Origin: Gemmatimonadota bacterium | GTDB lineage: Bacteria > Gemmatimonadota > Gemmatimonadetes > Gemmatimonadales > Gemmatimonadaceae | Reading direction: 5' to 3' | DNA: 64,000 bases | NCBI GenBank assembly: GCA_020161135.1 | Contig: JAIUOB010000001.1 | Location: 930,001-994,000 of the forward strand | Shown here: positions 50,765 through 58,164 of the stretch, piece after piece | Numbering within the stretch: the first letter of the stretch is position 1 | Layout of the letters: each line of letters starts with the position of its first letter | The notes under the pieces: generated by a model | Told to the model about the DNA's origin: nothing | The model's database searches: none | What the model saw: the letters and a program-made list of their open reading frames with translations, nothing else | Program-made: the position numbers and the translations under genes

Positions 50765-50876
50765 TGGCGGGGAGAACGGTGGCGTGGGTGACCGCACATT
50801 CTCCGCCGCCGGACCTCGAGGGCGCAAGTGGTCGTGATGGCGGCGTGGTTGTGGGTTGGGGGTTGTGGGTTGTGAG

Positions 50877-53156
50877 TCAGTCGTACCACCCCTGCACGTA
50901 CCACTGCCGGTCGGCGTGGAAGAGGAGCAGCTCGCCGGTGTCGTCGGCGAGGCAGCGCCAGTAGTCGCGCGCATAGCCGTCGCCGCGCCACCAGTCGCCG
51001 CTCAACCGCTCGGGGCCGTGTGCCTGCGCGATGGCGAGGCGCTGTCCGTGCCACCACACCGCGTCGGGCGTGCCGTCGTGCGGGGCCTCGACCTCGACGG
51101 GTTCGGGTGCGGGGAGGAGACGCAGCGTGGCGACGGGGGCGTCGGGGGCGCCGCCACCGGGTAACGGCGCTGATGCCAACAGCATCGCATCGGCACTGAC
51201 CCACGCGCCGGTCTCCTCGACGCGATGCGTGTCGCGCGCCTCGGGACTCACGACCACGTCGCCGGTGTTGGTCGGGTCGAGCACGGCCCGCAGGCGCGCG
51301 AACACCGCCTCGGCGTTCATCGCTGCATCGCGCCACGATGGCACGAGCAGGTCGCCCTGATCGGCGGCCAGCGGTGCGGTGGCGGGAATGCTGACCGTGA
51401 CGCCGATGATGGGCGCGGGGATGCGCCACTGTTCGAGCAGCGCACGACACTGGTCGAAGAGCGGTTCGAGACGTGCGAGTGGACGCGCGGGGCGGACTTC
51501 GCGGGTGATGGTGCGCTGGGGGACGGCGAGGAGATGCTGGGTCGTGCGATGCCGCAATGGGACGACAGGCTCAGGGAGCAGGGGGAAGGGCTTCAGGGAG
51601 AAGGAAGACGGGGCTGCGTCCGGCGTCGTCGTGTCGTCGGACGTTTCCGGGACGTGCACGTGCCCCGCCATGTCGCTGCCGATGTCCTCGAGCGGATACT
51701 GCCGCCCGGCATCGAGCACGAGCGTGATGGCCACCGCCGCTGCGGCTCGCCCGTCGTGCACACACCCGAGCAGCAACCGCTGCAACTGCGCGCGCAGCAC
51801 GAACAGCACCGGCTCGGCGCTTTCCACTGCGGCGGGGAGTTCGACGGTGGTGCTGCGCGCCGCCTCCACGCGCACGAGGCCGGGGCGCCGCGGATCGTCG
51901 CCGCGGGCGAGACGCCACGCCGCGAGCCCCTCGGGCCCCCACCGCTGCTCGATGTCGCCGGGGTCGAGTGCGGCGAGTGCGCCGGCGGTGCGCACACCGA
52001 GCGACGTGAGTGCGTCGCGCACGTCGTCGTCCATGGGCACCAGCCCGAGCGGCGCCGGCGCGAGATAGGCGGCACAGCCGCCGGGCGGGATGCAGGTGAT
52101 GTGCGGTGGCGTGTCGGGGGCAGCGGTATGGTCGCGCACGGGCGCCCAGGTGGCGGCGCGCGCGGCGACACACGAACTCGCGATGGCCACGCGCGCCTCG
52201 GGGTGCCATTGCCGCGCAATCGCGAGCAACCGCTCGGCGAGCTGCGCCTCGCCGCCGAGCGTGTCGAAGCCGGACGCGCCCACCCACCACATGCCCGGCG
52301 TGCCGATGGCGGCGGTGACCTGCGGACTGGCCGCGAGCAGGGCCGTGGTACCGGCCAGCACGGCATCGGTGATGGCCTGTGCATCCCACGCGCGCACGTC
52401 GAGCGCGGCACAACGCGCACGCGCCTCGGGAATGGTCATGCCCGCGCGCACGCCCGCGCGCCCCGCAGCGAGTGACACCGCGCGCAACCGTGTGTCGACG
52501 GCAAGCGCGCGCGGGAGCTCATCCCAATGGCGTGGCGTTGCTGGTGTTGCTGCTGGTGTTGCTGCTGGTGTTGCTGCCGTTGCGGGTATCGCGTCCGCGG
52601 CGCGGCGTGTCGGTGCGCGGCCGCCCCTGGCCGCCGTGCTGTCCGAGGAGCGTGTCGAGGGGGAGCGTGTCGCCCCCGGCGCCGAGCGCACTGGCGCCGA
52701 GCGCGCTTGCGCGCTCCCGGGCACGCGTGCGTCGCGACGGACGACCGAACTCCGATTCGGCGGCGCGTCGTCGTCCGCGGTATGTGGTCCAGTCACGGGT
52801 GGACGCCGCGTCGCGCTCGCGGATGTGCTCGCGGAGGTGCTCGCGGTCGCGTGCGGGCGGGACGGGGAGTCGATCGCTGGGCGAGTGACCGGCGCCATCA
52901 TCGAAGCCGGCAGCAAGTCGAGCTGGATGTCCCGGAAGGTCAGTTCCGTACAGGTCGTGGGCGGCGACGCCGAGTCCGCCCCACGTGACGGGGTGTTCGG
53001 CGATGTACTGGCCGGTGCTGGCGTCGCCGGCGGCTGCGACGGCGGCATCGCTGCTGTTGCCGCGGGCAGTCCAGGGACGACGCGCGCTGCGCGCCACCCC
53101 GCGCCGATCGGGAATCTCGGAATCCGTACACACGCGACGCGCCATGACGACGACAC
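50877..53156 (-). CDS. imuB: ImuB, catalytically inactive Y-family polymerase of the mutasome
   Basis: The product is 759 aa from GTG 53156. The N-terminus SSSWRVACVRIPRFPIGAGW fits ImuB. Conserved sequence then resumes at about 210 (HWDELPRALAVDTRLRAVSL, AGVRAGMTIPEARARC) and continues through MWWVGASGFDTLGGEA, CIPPGGCAAYLAPAPLGLVP and ARGDDPRRPG. The C-terminus (WWRGDGYARDYWRCLADDTGELLLFH) is the typical ImuB tail. About 180 residues between (30-208) are Ala/Pro/Ser/Thr low-complexity and coincide exactly with the overlap with imuA. Acidic catalytic residues of active Y polymerases are not evident. It links DnaE2 to the clamp. Confidence 0.92.
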   Translation of the reverse strand: MSSSWRVACVRIPRFPIGAGWRAARVVPGLPAATAAMPPSQPPATPAPASTSPNTPSRGADSASPPTTCTELTFRDIQLDLLPASMMAPVTRPAIDSPSRPHATASTSASTSASATRRPPVTGPHTADDDAPPNRSSVVRRDARVPGSAQARSAPVRSAPGATRSPSTRSSDSTAARGGRAPTRRAADAIPATAATPAATPAATPATPRHWDELPRALAVDTRLRAVSLAAGRAGVRAGMTIPEARARCAALDVRAWDAQAITDAVLAGTTALLAASPQVTAAIGTPGMWWVGASGFDTLGGEAQLAERLLAIARQWHPEARVAIASSCVAARAATWAPVRDHTAAPDTPPHITCIPPGGCAAYLAPAPLGLVPMDDDVRDALTSLGVRTAGALAALDPGDIEQRWGPEGLAAWRLARGDDPRRPGLVRVEAARSTTVELPAAVESAEPVLFVLRAQLQRLLLGCVHDGRAAAAVAITLVLDAGRQYPLEDIGSDMAGHVHVPETSDDTTTPDAAPSSFSLKPFPLLPEPVVPLRHRTTQHLLAVPQRTITREVRPARPLARLEPLFDQCRALLEQWRIPAPIIGVTVSIPATAPLAADQGDLLVPSWRDAAMNAEAVFARLRAVLDPTNTGDVVVSPEARDTHRVEETGAWVSADAMLLASAPLPGGGAPDAPVATLRLLPAPEPVEVEAPHDGTPDAVWWHGQRLAIAQAHGPERLSGDWWRGDGYARDYWRCLADDTGELLLFHADRQWYVQGWYD
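51573..51590 (+). repeat. 18-mer shared with the dnaE2/pyp intergenic tract
   Basis: AGGGAGCAGGGGGAAGGG is identical to 42207-42224. Here it lies in a second low-complexity stretch of imuB (SFSLKPFPLLPEPVVPL on the minus strand). Confidence 0.6.
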
Positions 53157-53829
53157 GACTCACCTCGAGCGGTTGATGACCGGGGACCTGCCCTCCTTTC
53201 TCCACAGCGATGCGCAGCACCGGTTGTCGCGCGGGGGGCTGCATGGGCAGCGGTGCTGCGGGTTGTCGTCGGGCGATGCCGCGCGCCAGCGCATGCAACG
53301 CGACATGCAGTCGCACGGCGCCGGCCACGCGACTGGGGGACACCCGCTCACCGGGGTGGTGATGGGTGAGCACCACGCAGGCGGCATCGCGTTCGCGGGC
53401 GAGCTGCGCGAGTCGCACACCATGCACCCGCGAGAGCGGCGGGGCGCCGTCGAGCACGACGCAGGCAAAGACGCCGCTGCGGAGCAGCAGGTCGGCGATC
53501 CACGCACTGCGACGCGCCTCGGGCGGACGCACCACGACGAAGCGACTGCCGAGTCCGGCCCACGGTGCCGGGGCCAGTGTGCGCCGCGCGTCGATCCATG
53601 CCACCCACTGCCCGGCCTGCAGCAGCTGCGCGACCACCTGCCGCAGCAACGCGGTCTTCCCGGAGGCCACGGCGCCGGTGACTTCGGTGATGCGGCCCCG
53701 CGGGATGCCGCCGCCCAGCGCGCGATCGAGCCGCGCGATGCCGGTGGGCCAGGCGGGGCCCGCCTCGCGCCCCGTCTGCACGACGGCGGCGAGCTGTTCC
53801 CGCAGTGGCGTGAGTGCGGCCACCGTCAT
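52519..53829 (-). CDS. imuA: ImuA, RecA-like mutasome protein with a long overlapping tail
   Basis: The product is 436 aa. Residues 1-225 are a RecA-like ImuA: TGIARLDRALGGGIPRGRITEV, Walker A GAVASGKT at 52-59, WVAWIDARRTLAPAPWAGLG, ACVVLDG, VVLTHHH and VEKGGQVPGHQPLEVS. The ordinary ImuA ends about there. The frame stays open for 211 more codons, rich in Arg, Ala and Asp, overlapping imuB by 638 bp in another frame, and stops where ImuB conservation resumes. Whether the tail is made is uncertain. The ATG overlaps the radical SAM stop (ATGA), so the genes are coupled. Confidence 0.88.
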   Translation of the reverse strand: MTVAALTPLREQLAAVVQTGREAGPAWPTGIARLDRALGGGIPRGRITEVTGAVASGKTALLRQVVAQLLQAGQWVAWIDARRTLAPAPWAGLGSRFVVVRPPEARRSAWIADLLLRSGVFACVVLDGAPPLSRVHGVRLAQLARERDAACVVLTHHHPGERVSPSRVAGAVRLHVALHALARGIARRQPAAPLPMQPPARQPVLRIAVEKGGQVPGHQPLEVSRVVVMARRVCTDSEIPDRRGVARSARRPWTARGNSSDAAVAAAGDASTGQYIAEHPVTWGGLGVAAHDLYGTDLPGHPARLAAGFDDGAGHSPSDRLPVPPARDREHLREHIRERDAASTRDWTTYRGRRRAAESEFGRPSRRTRARERASALGASALGAGGDTLPLDTLLGQHGGQGRPRTDTPRRGRDTRNGSNTSSNTSSNTSNATPLG

Positions 53830-55025
53830 GGGATGTTGCCGGTTGCGTCGTCGAGGAACGCGAGTTGTGTGTGTGACGCTGGCGCCGTGTCCACGTCGTG
53901 CGCGGCGCGCTCCTGCGCGCTGCGCTCCTGCGCGCTGCGCTCCTGCGCGCTGCGCTCCTGCGCGCTGCGCTCCTGCGCGCTGCGCTCCTGCGCGCTGCGC
54001 TCCTGCGCGCTGCGCTCCTGCGCGCTGCGCTCCTCCGCCTCGAGCGCGACGCGACCGGCGGGATCGAGACGCCGATACTCGCGCACCTGCAGTCCGTGCT
54101 GCGCGCAGAGCCGCTGCACGACCTGCTGCAGCCCTTCGCGGTAGCGTGGCGCGGCGTACACGCTGTCGCGATAGGTGGAGGCATAACGCGGGGCGAGCGC
54201 GGGAAAGTGCTCGCGCACCACCGGCATCCACCGCCGCCGCGACGCGGCGCGCAGGCGCAACGCACAGGCGCCGAAGCTGCGCGCACCGGCCGCCGCCACC
54301 CGCGCGATGACATCGGCGAGCTGCTGCGGCGCATCGGTGATGCCGGGGAGCACGGGCATGCAGTTGACGCTCACCTCGACCCCGGCCGCGGCGAGGCGCG
54401 CGACGGCGCGCAGCCGGCTGTCCGGCGTGGGGGCGCGCGGCTCGAGGCGCCGGGCGAGATCGCGGTCGGTGGTGATGAGCGAGACGTGCACCGCGACCGT
54501 GTTGTGCCGTGCGAGCCCCTGCAGCAGCGGGATGTCGCGCGTGACCAGCGGGCTCTTGGTGATGATGGTGAGCGAGAGTCCACGCACCGGCTCCAGCGCC
54601 TCCAGCACACTCCGCGTGACGCGAAAGCGTCGCTCGGCCGGCTGGTAGGGATCGGTGGCGGAGCCGATGACGAGCGAGTCGCCGGCGCGGGGCGCGCGCG
54701 TCGTGCGCAGCGCCTCCCGCACCCGCGCCCCGGCGTGCTCCTTGACCAGCACCCGCCGCTCGAAGGCCAGCCACGGAGGGAGACTGTCCGTGACGGCCTG
54801 CCCGGCGGCGCCCGCCCGTTCGATGGTGTAGCGGTGTGTGTCGCGGGCGTAGCAGTAGGCGCAGCCGAAGGCGCACCCGACGTAGGGGTTGATGGACCAG
54901 AACCCCATGTGGGTAGCCGAAGGCGGGTTGAAGATCCCGCCCCCTGGTGCGGCGTGGTAGCGCAGGTCGGCCTGGCTGGTGAGGAGCCGAAGTGGCGCCG
55001 GGAGGACGGGAAGGGCGGGGGCCAT
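53826..55025 (-). CDS. Radical SAM protein of the SplB-like / Rv2578c family
   Basis: The product is 399 aa. The 4Fe-4S motif is CAFGCAYC (Cys51, 55, 58), unusual C-x3-C-x2-C in the context INPYVGCAFGCAYCYARD. GSATDPYQPAERRF and the TIITKSPLVTRDIPLL strand follow, as in spore-photoproduct-lyase-related proteins. The C-terminus carries eight copies of the pentapeptide ERSAQ (about 332-371). The start of the mutasome operon (coupled to imuA) suggests a DNA-repair role; direct photoproduct reversal is inference. ATG 55025 is preceded by a strong promoter; the frame extends 60 codons upstream but is not conserved-looking. Confidence 0.9.
   Translation of the reverse strand: MAPALPVLPAPLRLLTSQADLRYHAAPGGGIFNPPSATHMGFWSINPYVGCAFGCAYCYARDTHRYTIERAGAAGQAVTDSLPPWLAFERRVLVKEHAGARVREALRTTRAPRAGDSLVIGSATDPYQPAERRFRVTRSVLEALEPVRGLSLTIITKSPLVTRDIPLLQGLARHNTVAVHVSLITTDRDLARRLEPRAPTPDSRLRAVARLAAAGVEVSVNCMPVLPGITDAPQQLADVIARVAAAGARSFGACALRLRAASRRRWMPVVREHFPALAPRYASTYRDSVYAAPRYREGLQQVVQRLCAQHGLQVREYRRLDPAGRVALEAEERSAQERSAQERSAQERSAQERSAQERSAQERSAQERSAQERAAHDVDTAPASHTQLAFLDDATGNIP
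53911..54030 (-). repeat. 15-bp tandem repeat, eight copies, in the radical SAM gene
   Basis: TCCTGCGCGCTGCGC repeats eight times without a visible mismatch over 120 bp, coding (ERSAQ)8 on the minus strand. The unit length keeps the frame, so copy number can change freely. On the plus strand it makes an Ala/Leu-rich open frame that I regard as an antisense shadow. Confidence 0.9.
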
Positions 55026-55034
55026 GGCCCACGG

Positions 55035-55063
55035 ATGATACCGAAGAAAACCCGAAAACTCAA
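55035..55063 (-). promoter_or_regulatory. Promoter of the radical SAM-imuA-imuB operon (TTGAGT - 17 - TATCAT)
   Basis: On the minus strand TTGAGT (55063-55058) and TATCAT (55040-55035) are 17 bp apart; the -10 ends nine bases before the ATG at 55025. The spacer begins with TTTCGGG, part of the AGTTTTCGG word shared with the dnaE2 promoter. Confidence 0.65.
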
Positions 55064-55095
55064 GGTGAGGGACGGGATCCCGGTCCTCGTGGGCA

Positions 55096-55124
55096 TTGTC
55101 GGTCCGTCCGGGGCGGCCTAACCT
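55096..55124 (+). promoter_or_regulatory. Promoter of the pterin dehydratase gene (TTGTCG - 17 - TAACCT)
   Basis: TTGTCG at 55096-55101 and TAACCT at 55119-55124 are 17 bp apart. Seven bases (TTGCCCC) lie before the ATG at 55132 and no Shine-Dalgarno is present, so the transcript should be leaderless. Confidence 0.65.
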
Positions 55125-55131
55125 TTGCCCC

Positions 55132-55428
55132 ATGACGACGACGTCGCGGCTTTCCGATATCGAGATCCAGCGGAATCTCGGTGCGCTCCCCGGGTGGTCG
55201 CGCAAAGGGGATGCGCTCGTGAAGAGCTATCACTTCGCGACCTTCCCCGCCGGTGTGGCCTTCGTGGCGCGGGTGGCCGACCTGGCCGAGGCGGTGCAGC
55301 ATCACCCCGATATCGACATCCGCTACACGCGCGTGCAGTTCACGCTGAGTACGCACGACGCCGGTGGGATCACCGAGAAGGACTTCGCGCTCGCGCGCGA
55401 CATTGAAAACGCCGCCGCGGCGACCTGA
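55132..55428 (+). CDS. phhB: 4a-hydroxytetrahydrobiopterin dehydratase (pterin-4a-carbinolamine dehydratase)
   Basis: The product is 98 aa, the normal size. The family signature is clear: LGALPGWSRKGDALVKSYHF, then AVQHHPDIDIRYTRVQFTLS with the paired active-site His (HHP) and the downstream THDAGGITEKDF. It dehydrates the 4a-hydroxy pterin formed by aromatic amino-acid hydroxylases, regenerating the cofactor. No hydroxylase gene lies nearby. ATG 55132 is fixed by the adjacent promoter; the frame runs 12 codons upstream. Confidence 0.93.
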   Translation: MTTTSRLSDIEIQRNLGALPGWSRKGDALVKSYHFATFPAGVAFVARVADLAEAVQHHPDIDIRYTRVQFTLSTHDAGGITEKDFALARDIENAAAAT

Positions 55429-55501
55429 CGGCGGTCGCGCACGGCGGCGTTCGGGGAGTGGTTGCTGCTGGACCTACGTGTCGTGCGCCGTGAGTCGGTG
55501 A

Positions 55502-56386
55502 TCAGTCGCGCGAGCCACCGAGGCGCTTGAGCGTGACCGAGCCGTTCACCGTGCTGGCGCGCAGACGCGTGCGGCCGTCGCCGATCGAGCCACGCAGGCG
55601 CCGCGGGGAGAGGGTGCCGGAGATGGTGATCGGGAAGTCGGTGCTGACGCGCCCGTTCACCGTGGAGAGTTCGAGCTGTGCGCCGAAGTTGGAGGGCAGC
55701 TCGACGGTGATGGCGCCGTTGACCGTCTCGTACTCGAGGTCGTCGGTGTCGCTGCTGCGCGCCATGATGACATGGATGCTGCCGTTCACCGTCTGCGCAC
55801 GCACGGCGCCGCTCGCGCTCCGCGCATAGATGCTGCCGTTGACCGTCACCGCACGCACATCGGACGAGACCTCGCGCACCTCGACGCCGCCGTTGACGGT
55901 GCTGAGGTCGAGGCGGACGCCGTCGGGGATGCGGACGACGAAGTGCACGGAGACGTCGTTGCGATCGTTCCACCGGGTACGGCGTTCGGTGTGGATGCCG
56001 CGCTCGTCGCAGGTGGAGCCTTCGCTGAAGAGGGCGCAGATGACGACGTCGTCGCCGACGCGCTTCTGCTCGATGCGCACCATCTCCGGGTCGCCGCGGC
56101 GCCAGCGCTTCTCGGCCGACACCTCCACCCGACCGCTGGTGCTGCGCTCGACCTCGATGGCGCCGTTGATGTTCTTCACGTAGAGGCGACGTCCCGAGGG
56201 GATCGAGCCTGACCAGGTGAAGGCGTTGTCGCGTCGTTGATCACGGTCGTCGCGTCGGTCGCGATCGCGGTCGCGATCCTGTGCCGACAGCGGCGCGGCC
56301 GCGATGACGAGGGTAAGGGCGCCCAACGCGAGGGCGGAGACACGGGGGGCTACACGCATGCGAAGCTCCGTCTGCAAGTGGCTCAT
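55502..56386 (-). CDS. Secreted DUF4097 beta-helix-like protein (second copy)
   Basis: The product is 294 aa. A signal peptide (ALALGALTLVIAAAPLSAQ) is followed by a charged RD-rich stretch (about 37-53), then repeated strands carrying NGAIEVE, TVNGGVEV, TVNGSIYA, TVNGSIHV, TVNGAITV and TVNGRVST. This is the DUF4097 pattern, predicted to form a right-handed beta-helix or adhesin-like stack outside the cytoplasm. It has a Cys pair in CALFSEGSTC. The ATG overlaps the upstream DUF4097 gene stop (ATGA), ending the sigma / anti-sigma operon. Confidence 0.85.
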   Translation of the reverse strand: MSHLQTELRMRVAPRVSALALGALTLVIAAAPLSAQDRDRDRDRRDDRDQRRDNAFTWSGSIPSGRRLYVKNINGAIEVERSTSGRVEVSAEKRWRRGDPEMVRIEQKRVGDDVVICALFSEGSTCDERGIHTERRTRWNDRNDVSVHFVVRIPDGVRLDLSTVNGGVEVREVSSDVRAVTVNGSIYARSASGAVRAQTVNGSIHVIMARSSDTDDLEYETVNGAITVELPSNFGAQLELSTVNGRVSTDFPITISGTLSPRRLRGSIGDGRTRLRASTVNGSVTLKRLGGSRD

Positions 56387-57303
56387 GAGCGAATCCCGCG
56401 CACGAGGCGCACGTCGCCGTTGAACGTGGAGATGTCGATCTGGAGGGGACCGCCGCCACCGAACTCGTAGCGACGGGTGGAGCGCCCGCCCGCCGACGAT
56501 CGCGCGTCGTCGGGGAGCAGGGTGAGGGGACCGGAGGCCGAGAGATCGCCGCTGATCGTGGAGAGCTCGAGTCGCCCCTGGGCGCCGCCGGGGATCCGCA
56601 CGGACACGTCGCCGTTGTGCGTGCGCACCTGCACCCGCGCGTCGGCGGAGAGCGTCCCGTCGATGGTGACGTCGCCATTGAAGTTCTCGACGAGCACGCG
56701 CGTGAGCCGTTCCCCGTCGACGCGCACATCGCCGCTGGTGGTGCGCAGGTCGGCGTCGCCCCGCAGGCCGCGCACGATGACATCACCACTGGTGCTGGTG
56801 ATGCGCACGCCTGCCGGCGCCCCATCGACGGTCACATCGCCGGAGAGCGTCTCCACCACGAGGCGTCCGTCGACATCCTCGGCCACGATGTCGCCGTTGG
56901 CCGTGTGCACCTCGATGTCGCCACGCAGGTCCTGCAGGCGGACGTCGGCACTGGCGGTGTTGACGAGCACGCGCGCGCCGCGCGGCACCTCGAGCACGAG
57001 CGGCGCGTCATCGCGGTCGCTGCCCATGTCGCGGGCGTTGAGCGTCATGCCCACGCCCGTCGCGCGGAGCTCGTAGCGCTGCCCGCCGCCGCGCACCGTG
57101 CCGGTCGTGCCCTCGATGCCGCGCACGATGACGCGCCCCGTGCGGAGCGTGACGTCGACGACGGCCGATGCCGACAGCGTGAGTGACGTGTCGCGTCGCC
57201 CCGCGAACGACTGCGCGGACAGCGGGGCGCTGCCGGCCAGGCCGAGGCCCAGCAGGAGCGCCATCGACGCGGCCGGACGGGGGAGACGCCGTGGGGTGTG
57301 CAT
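56383..57303 (-). CDS. Secreted DUF4097 beta-helix-like protein (first copy)
   Basis: The product is 306 aa. It has a signal peptide (MALLLGLGLAGSAPLSAQ) followed by repeated turns ending in GD or SGD: ANGDIVAED, LSGDVTVDG, TSGDVIVRG, TSGDVRVDG, FNGDVTIDG, HNGDVSVRI, ISGDLSASG. This is the DUF4097 stack. It shares one base with the anti-sigma stop (TGATG) and overlaps the next DUF4097 gene, so the pair is co-translated. The two copies are only distantly similar, an old duplication. Confidence 0.85.
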   Translation of the reverse strand: MHTPRRLPRPAASMALLLGLGLAGSAPLSAQSFAGRRDTSLTLSASAVVDVTLRTGRVIVRGIEGTTGTVRGGGQRYELRATGVGMTLNARDMGSDRDDAPLVLEVPRGARVLVNTASADVRLQDLRGDIEVHTANGDIVAEDVDGRLVVETLSGDVTVDGAPAGVRITSTSGDVIVRGLRGDADLRTTSGDVRVDGERLTRVLVENFNGDVTIDGTLSADARVQVRTHNGDVSVRIPGGAQGRLELSTISGDLSASGPLTLLPDDARSSAGGRSTRRYEFGGGGPLQIDISTFNGDVRLVRGIRS

Positions 57304-58130
57304 CAGAGGAGCGCCACCCGACGCAGGAGGTCGAGCTTGGCACGGAGGGCGCGATCGAGCTGCGCCGCGAGCAGGCCGCTGCGCGGATCGCGCTGCAGCA
57401 GGTCGCGGCTGTCGGCGATGGCGCGGTCGATGATCTCGAGATTGCGGCGCAGCTCGCGCACGGTGGCCGTGTCGAGCTCGGTGAAGCGCTCGTCGACGAT
57501 GCGGCGCAGCACGGTGATCTCGCGCTCGAAGGTCGCGTCGGCGGCGTCGAGCTCGTCGTCCACCGCGGCGACGGTGCGCGTGGTGCGCGGCCGGGTCACG
57601 GCCGACGAGCCGACCACGAGCTGCGCGGTGGGCTGCGCCAAGGGCTCGTCGCCGGCCGCGTCCGCGGCGGGGGCGACGGCGACGGTTGATGCGGCGTCAG
57701 GACCGGCGGGCGTGCCGGTTCCCGTGCTGGCGACGGGAGCGACGCTGGCCCCCCGCGACGCGAGCTGCCAGGTGACGGCCGACGACACCGCGACGAGCGC
57801 GGCGGCGGCGATCGCGAAGCGGCGGACGGAAATGGTGCGTGGTGCGACGGCGACGGAGCGGACCGGGAGCGGAATCACCGGTGCCTCGAGGCGCGCTTCG
57901 ATGCCACTCCACAGGTCGCGCGGCGGCGTGATGCCCGGCAGCGCGGCGGCCTGCGTCACGAGCGACTCGAGATCGCCCACGAGCCCGGCGCAGGCGGCGC
58001 AGTGGGCGCGATGCCGCGTCATCCAGGCGTGGTCGGCCGCGTTGCACTCGCGCTCGAGCCACGGCCCGAGCAGCGCCTCGAAGCGCTCGCAGTCGGGATC
58101 GGGTCGGAGGAACCGTGCGTCGGTGGTCAT
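57303..58130 (-). CDS. Zinc-finger anti-sigma factor with one membrane helix
   Basis: The product is 275 aa. The N-terminal ZAS/zf-HC2 motif is HRAHCAAC (H-x3-C-x2-C, about 40-47). One membrane helix lies at about 105-122 (FAIAAAALVAVSSAVTW). The extracytoplasmic part has an Ala/Pro/Thr linker and a helical C-terminus (DATFEREITVLRRIVDERF, EIIDRAIADSRDLL). It should hold the ECF sigma encoded 34 bp upstream. It is overlapped by the first DUF4097 gene, so the DUF4097 proteins may be part of the signal or output. ATG 58130 gives MTTDARFLRPDPDCERF. Confidence 0.9.
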   Translation of the reverse strand: MTTDARFLRPDPDCERFEALLGPWLERECNAADHAWMTRHRAHCAACAGLVGDLESLVTQAAALPGITPPRDLWSGIEARLEAPVIPLPVRSVAVAPRTISVRRFAIAAAALVAVSSAVTWQLASRGASVAPVASTGTGTPAGPDAASTVAVAPAADAAGDEPLAQPTAQLVVGSSAVTRPRTTRTVAAVDDELDAADATFEREITVLRRIVDERFTELDTATVRELRRNLEIIDRAIADSRDLLQRDPRSGLLAAQLDRALRAKLDLLRRVALL

Positions 58131-58164
58131 GGACGTGTACTTGGGGTGATGCCGGAAACCGTGA

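Noticed and set aside
53911..54030. Possible CRISPR array
   Set aside because: Units are contiguous 15-mers with no spacers, in a coding frame; it is a tandem repeat.
53898..55121. Plus-strand open frame with a repeated ALLRA motif, looking like a hydrophobic repeat protein
   Set aside because: It is the antisense reading of the 15-bp repeat and of the radical SAM gene; the minus-strand frame has the family motifs and a promoter.
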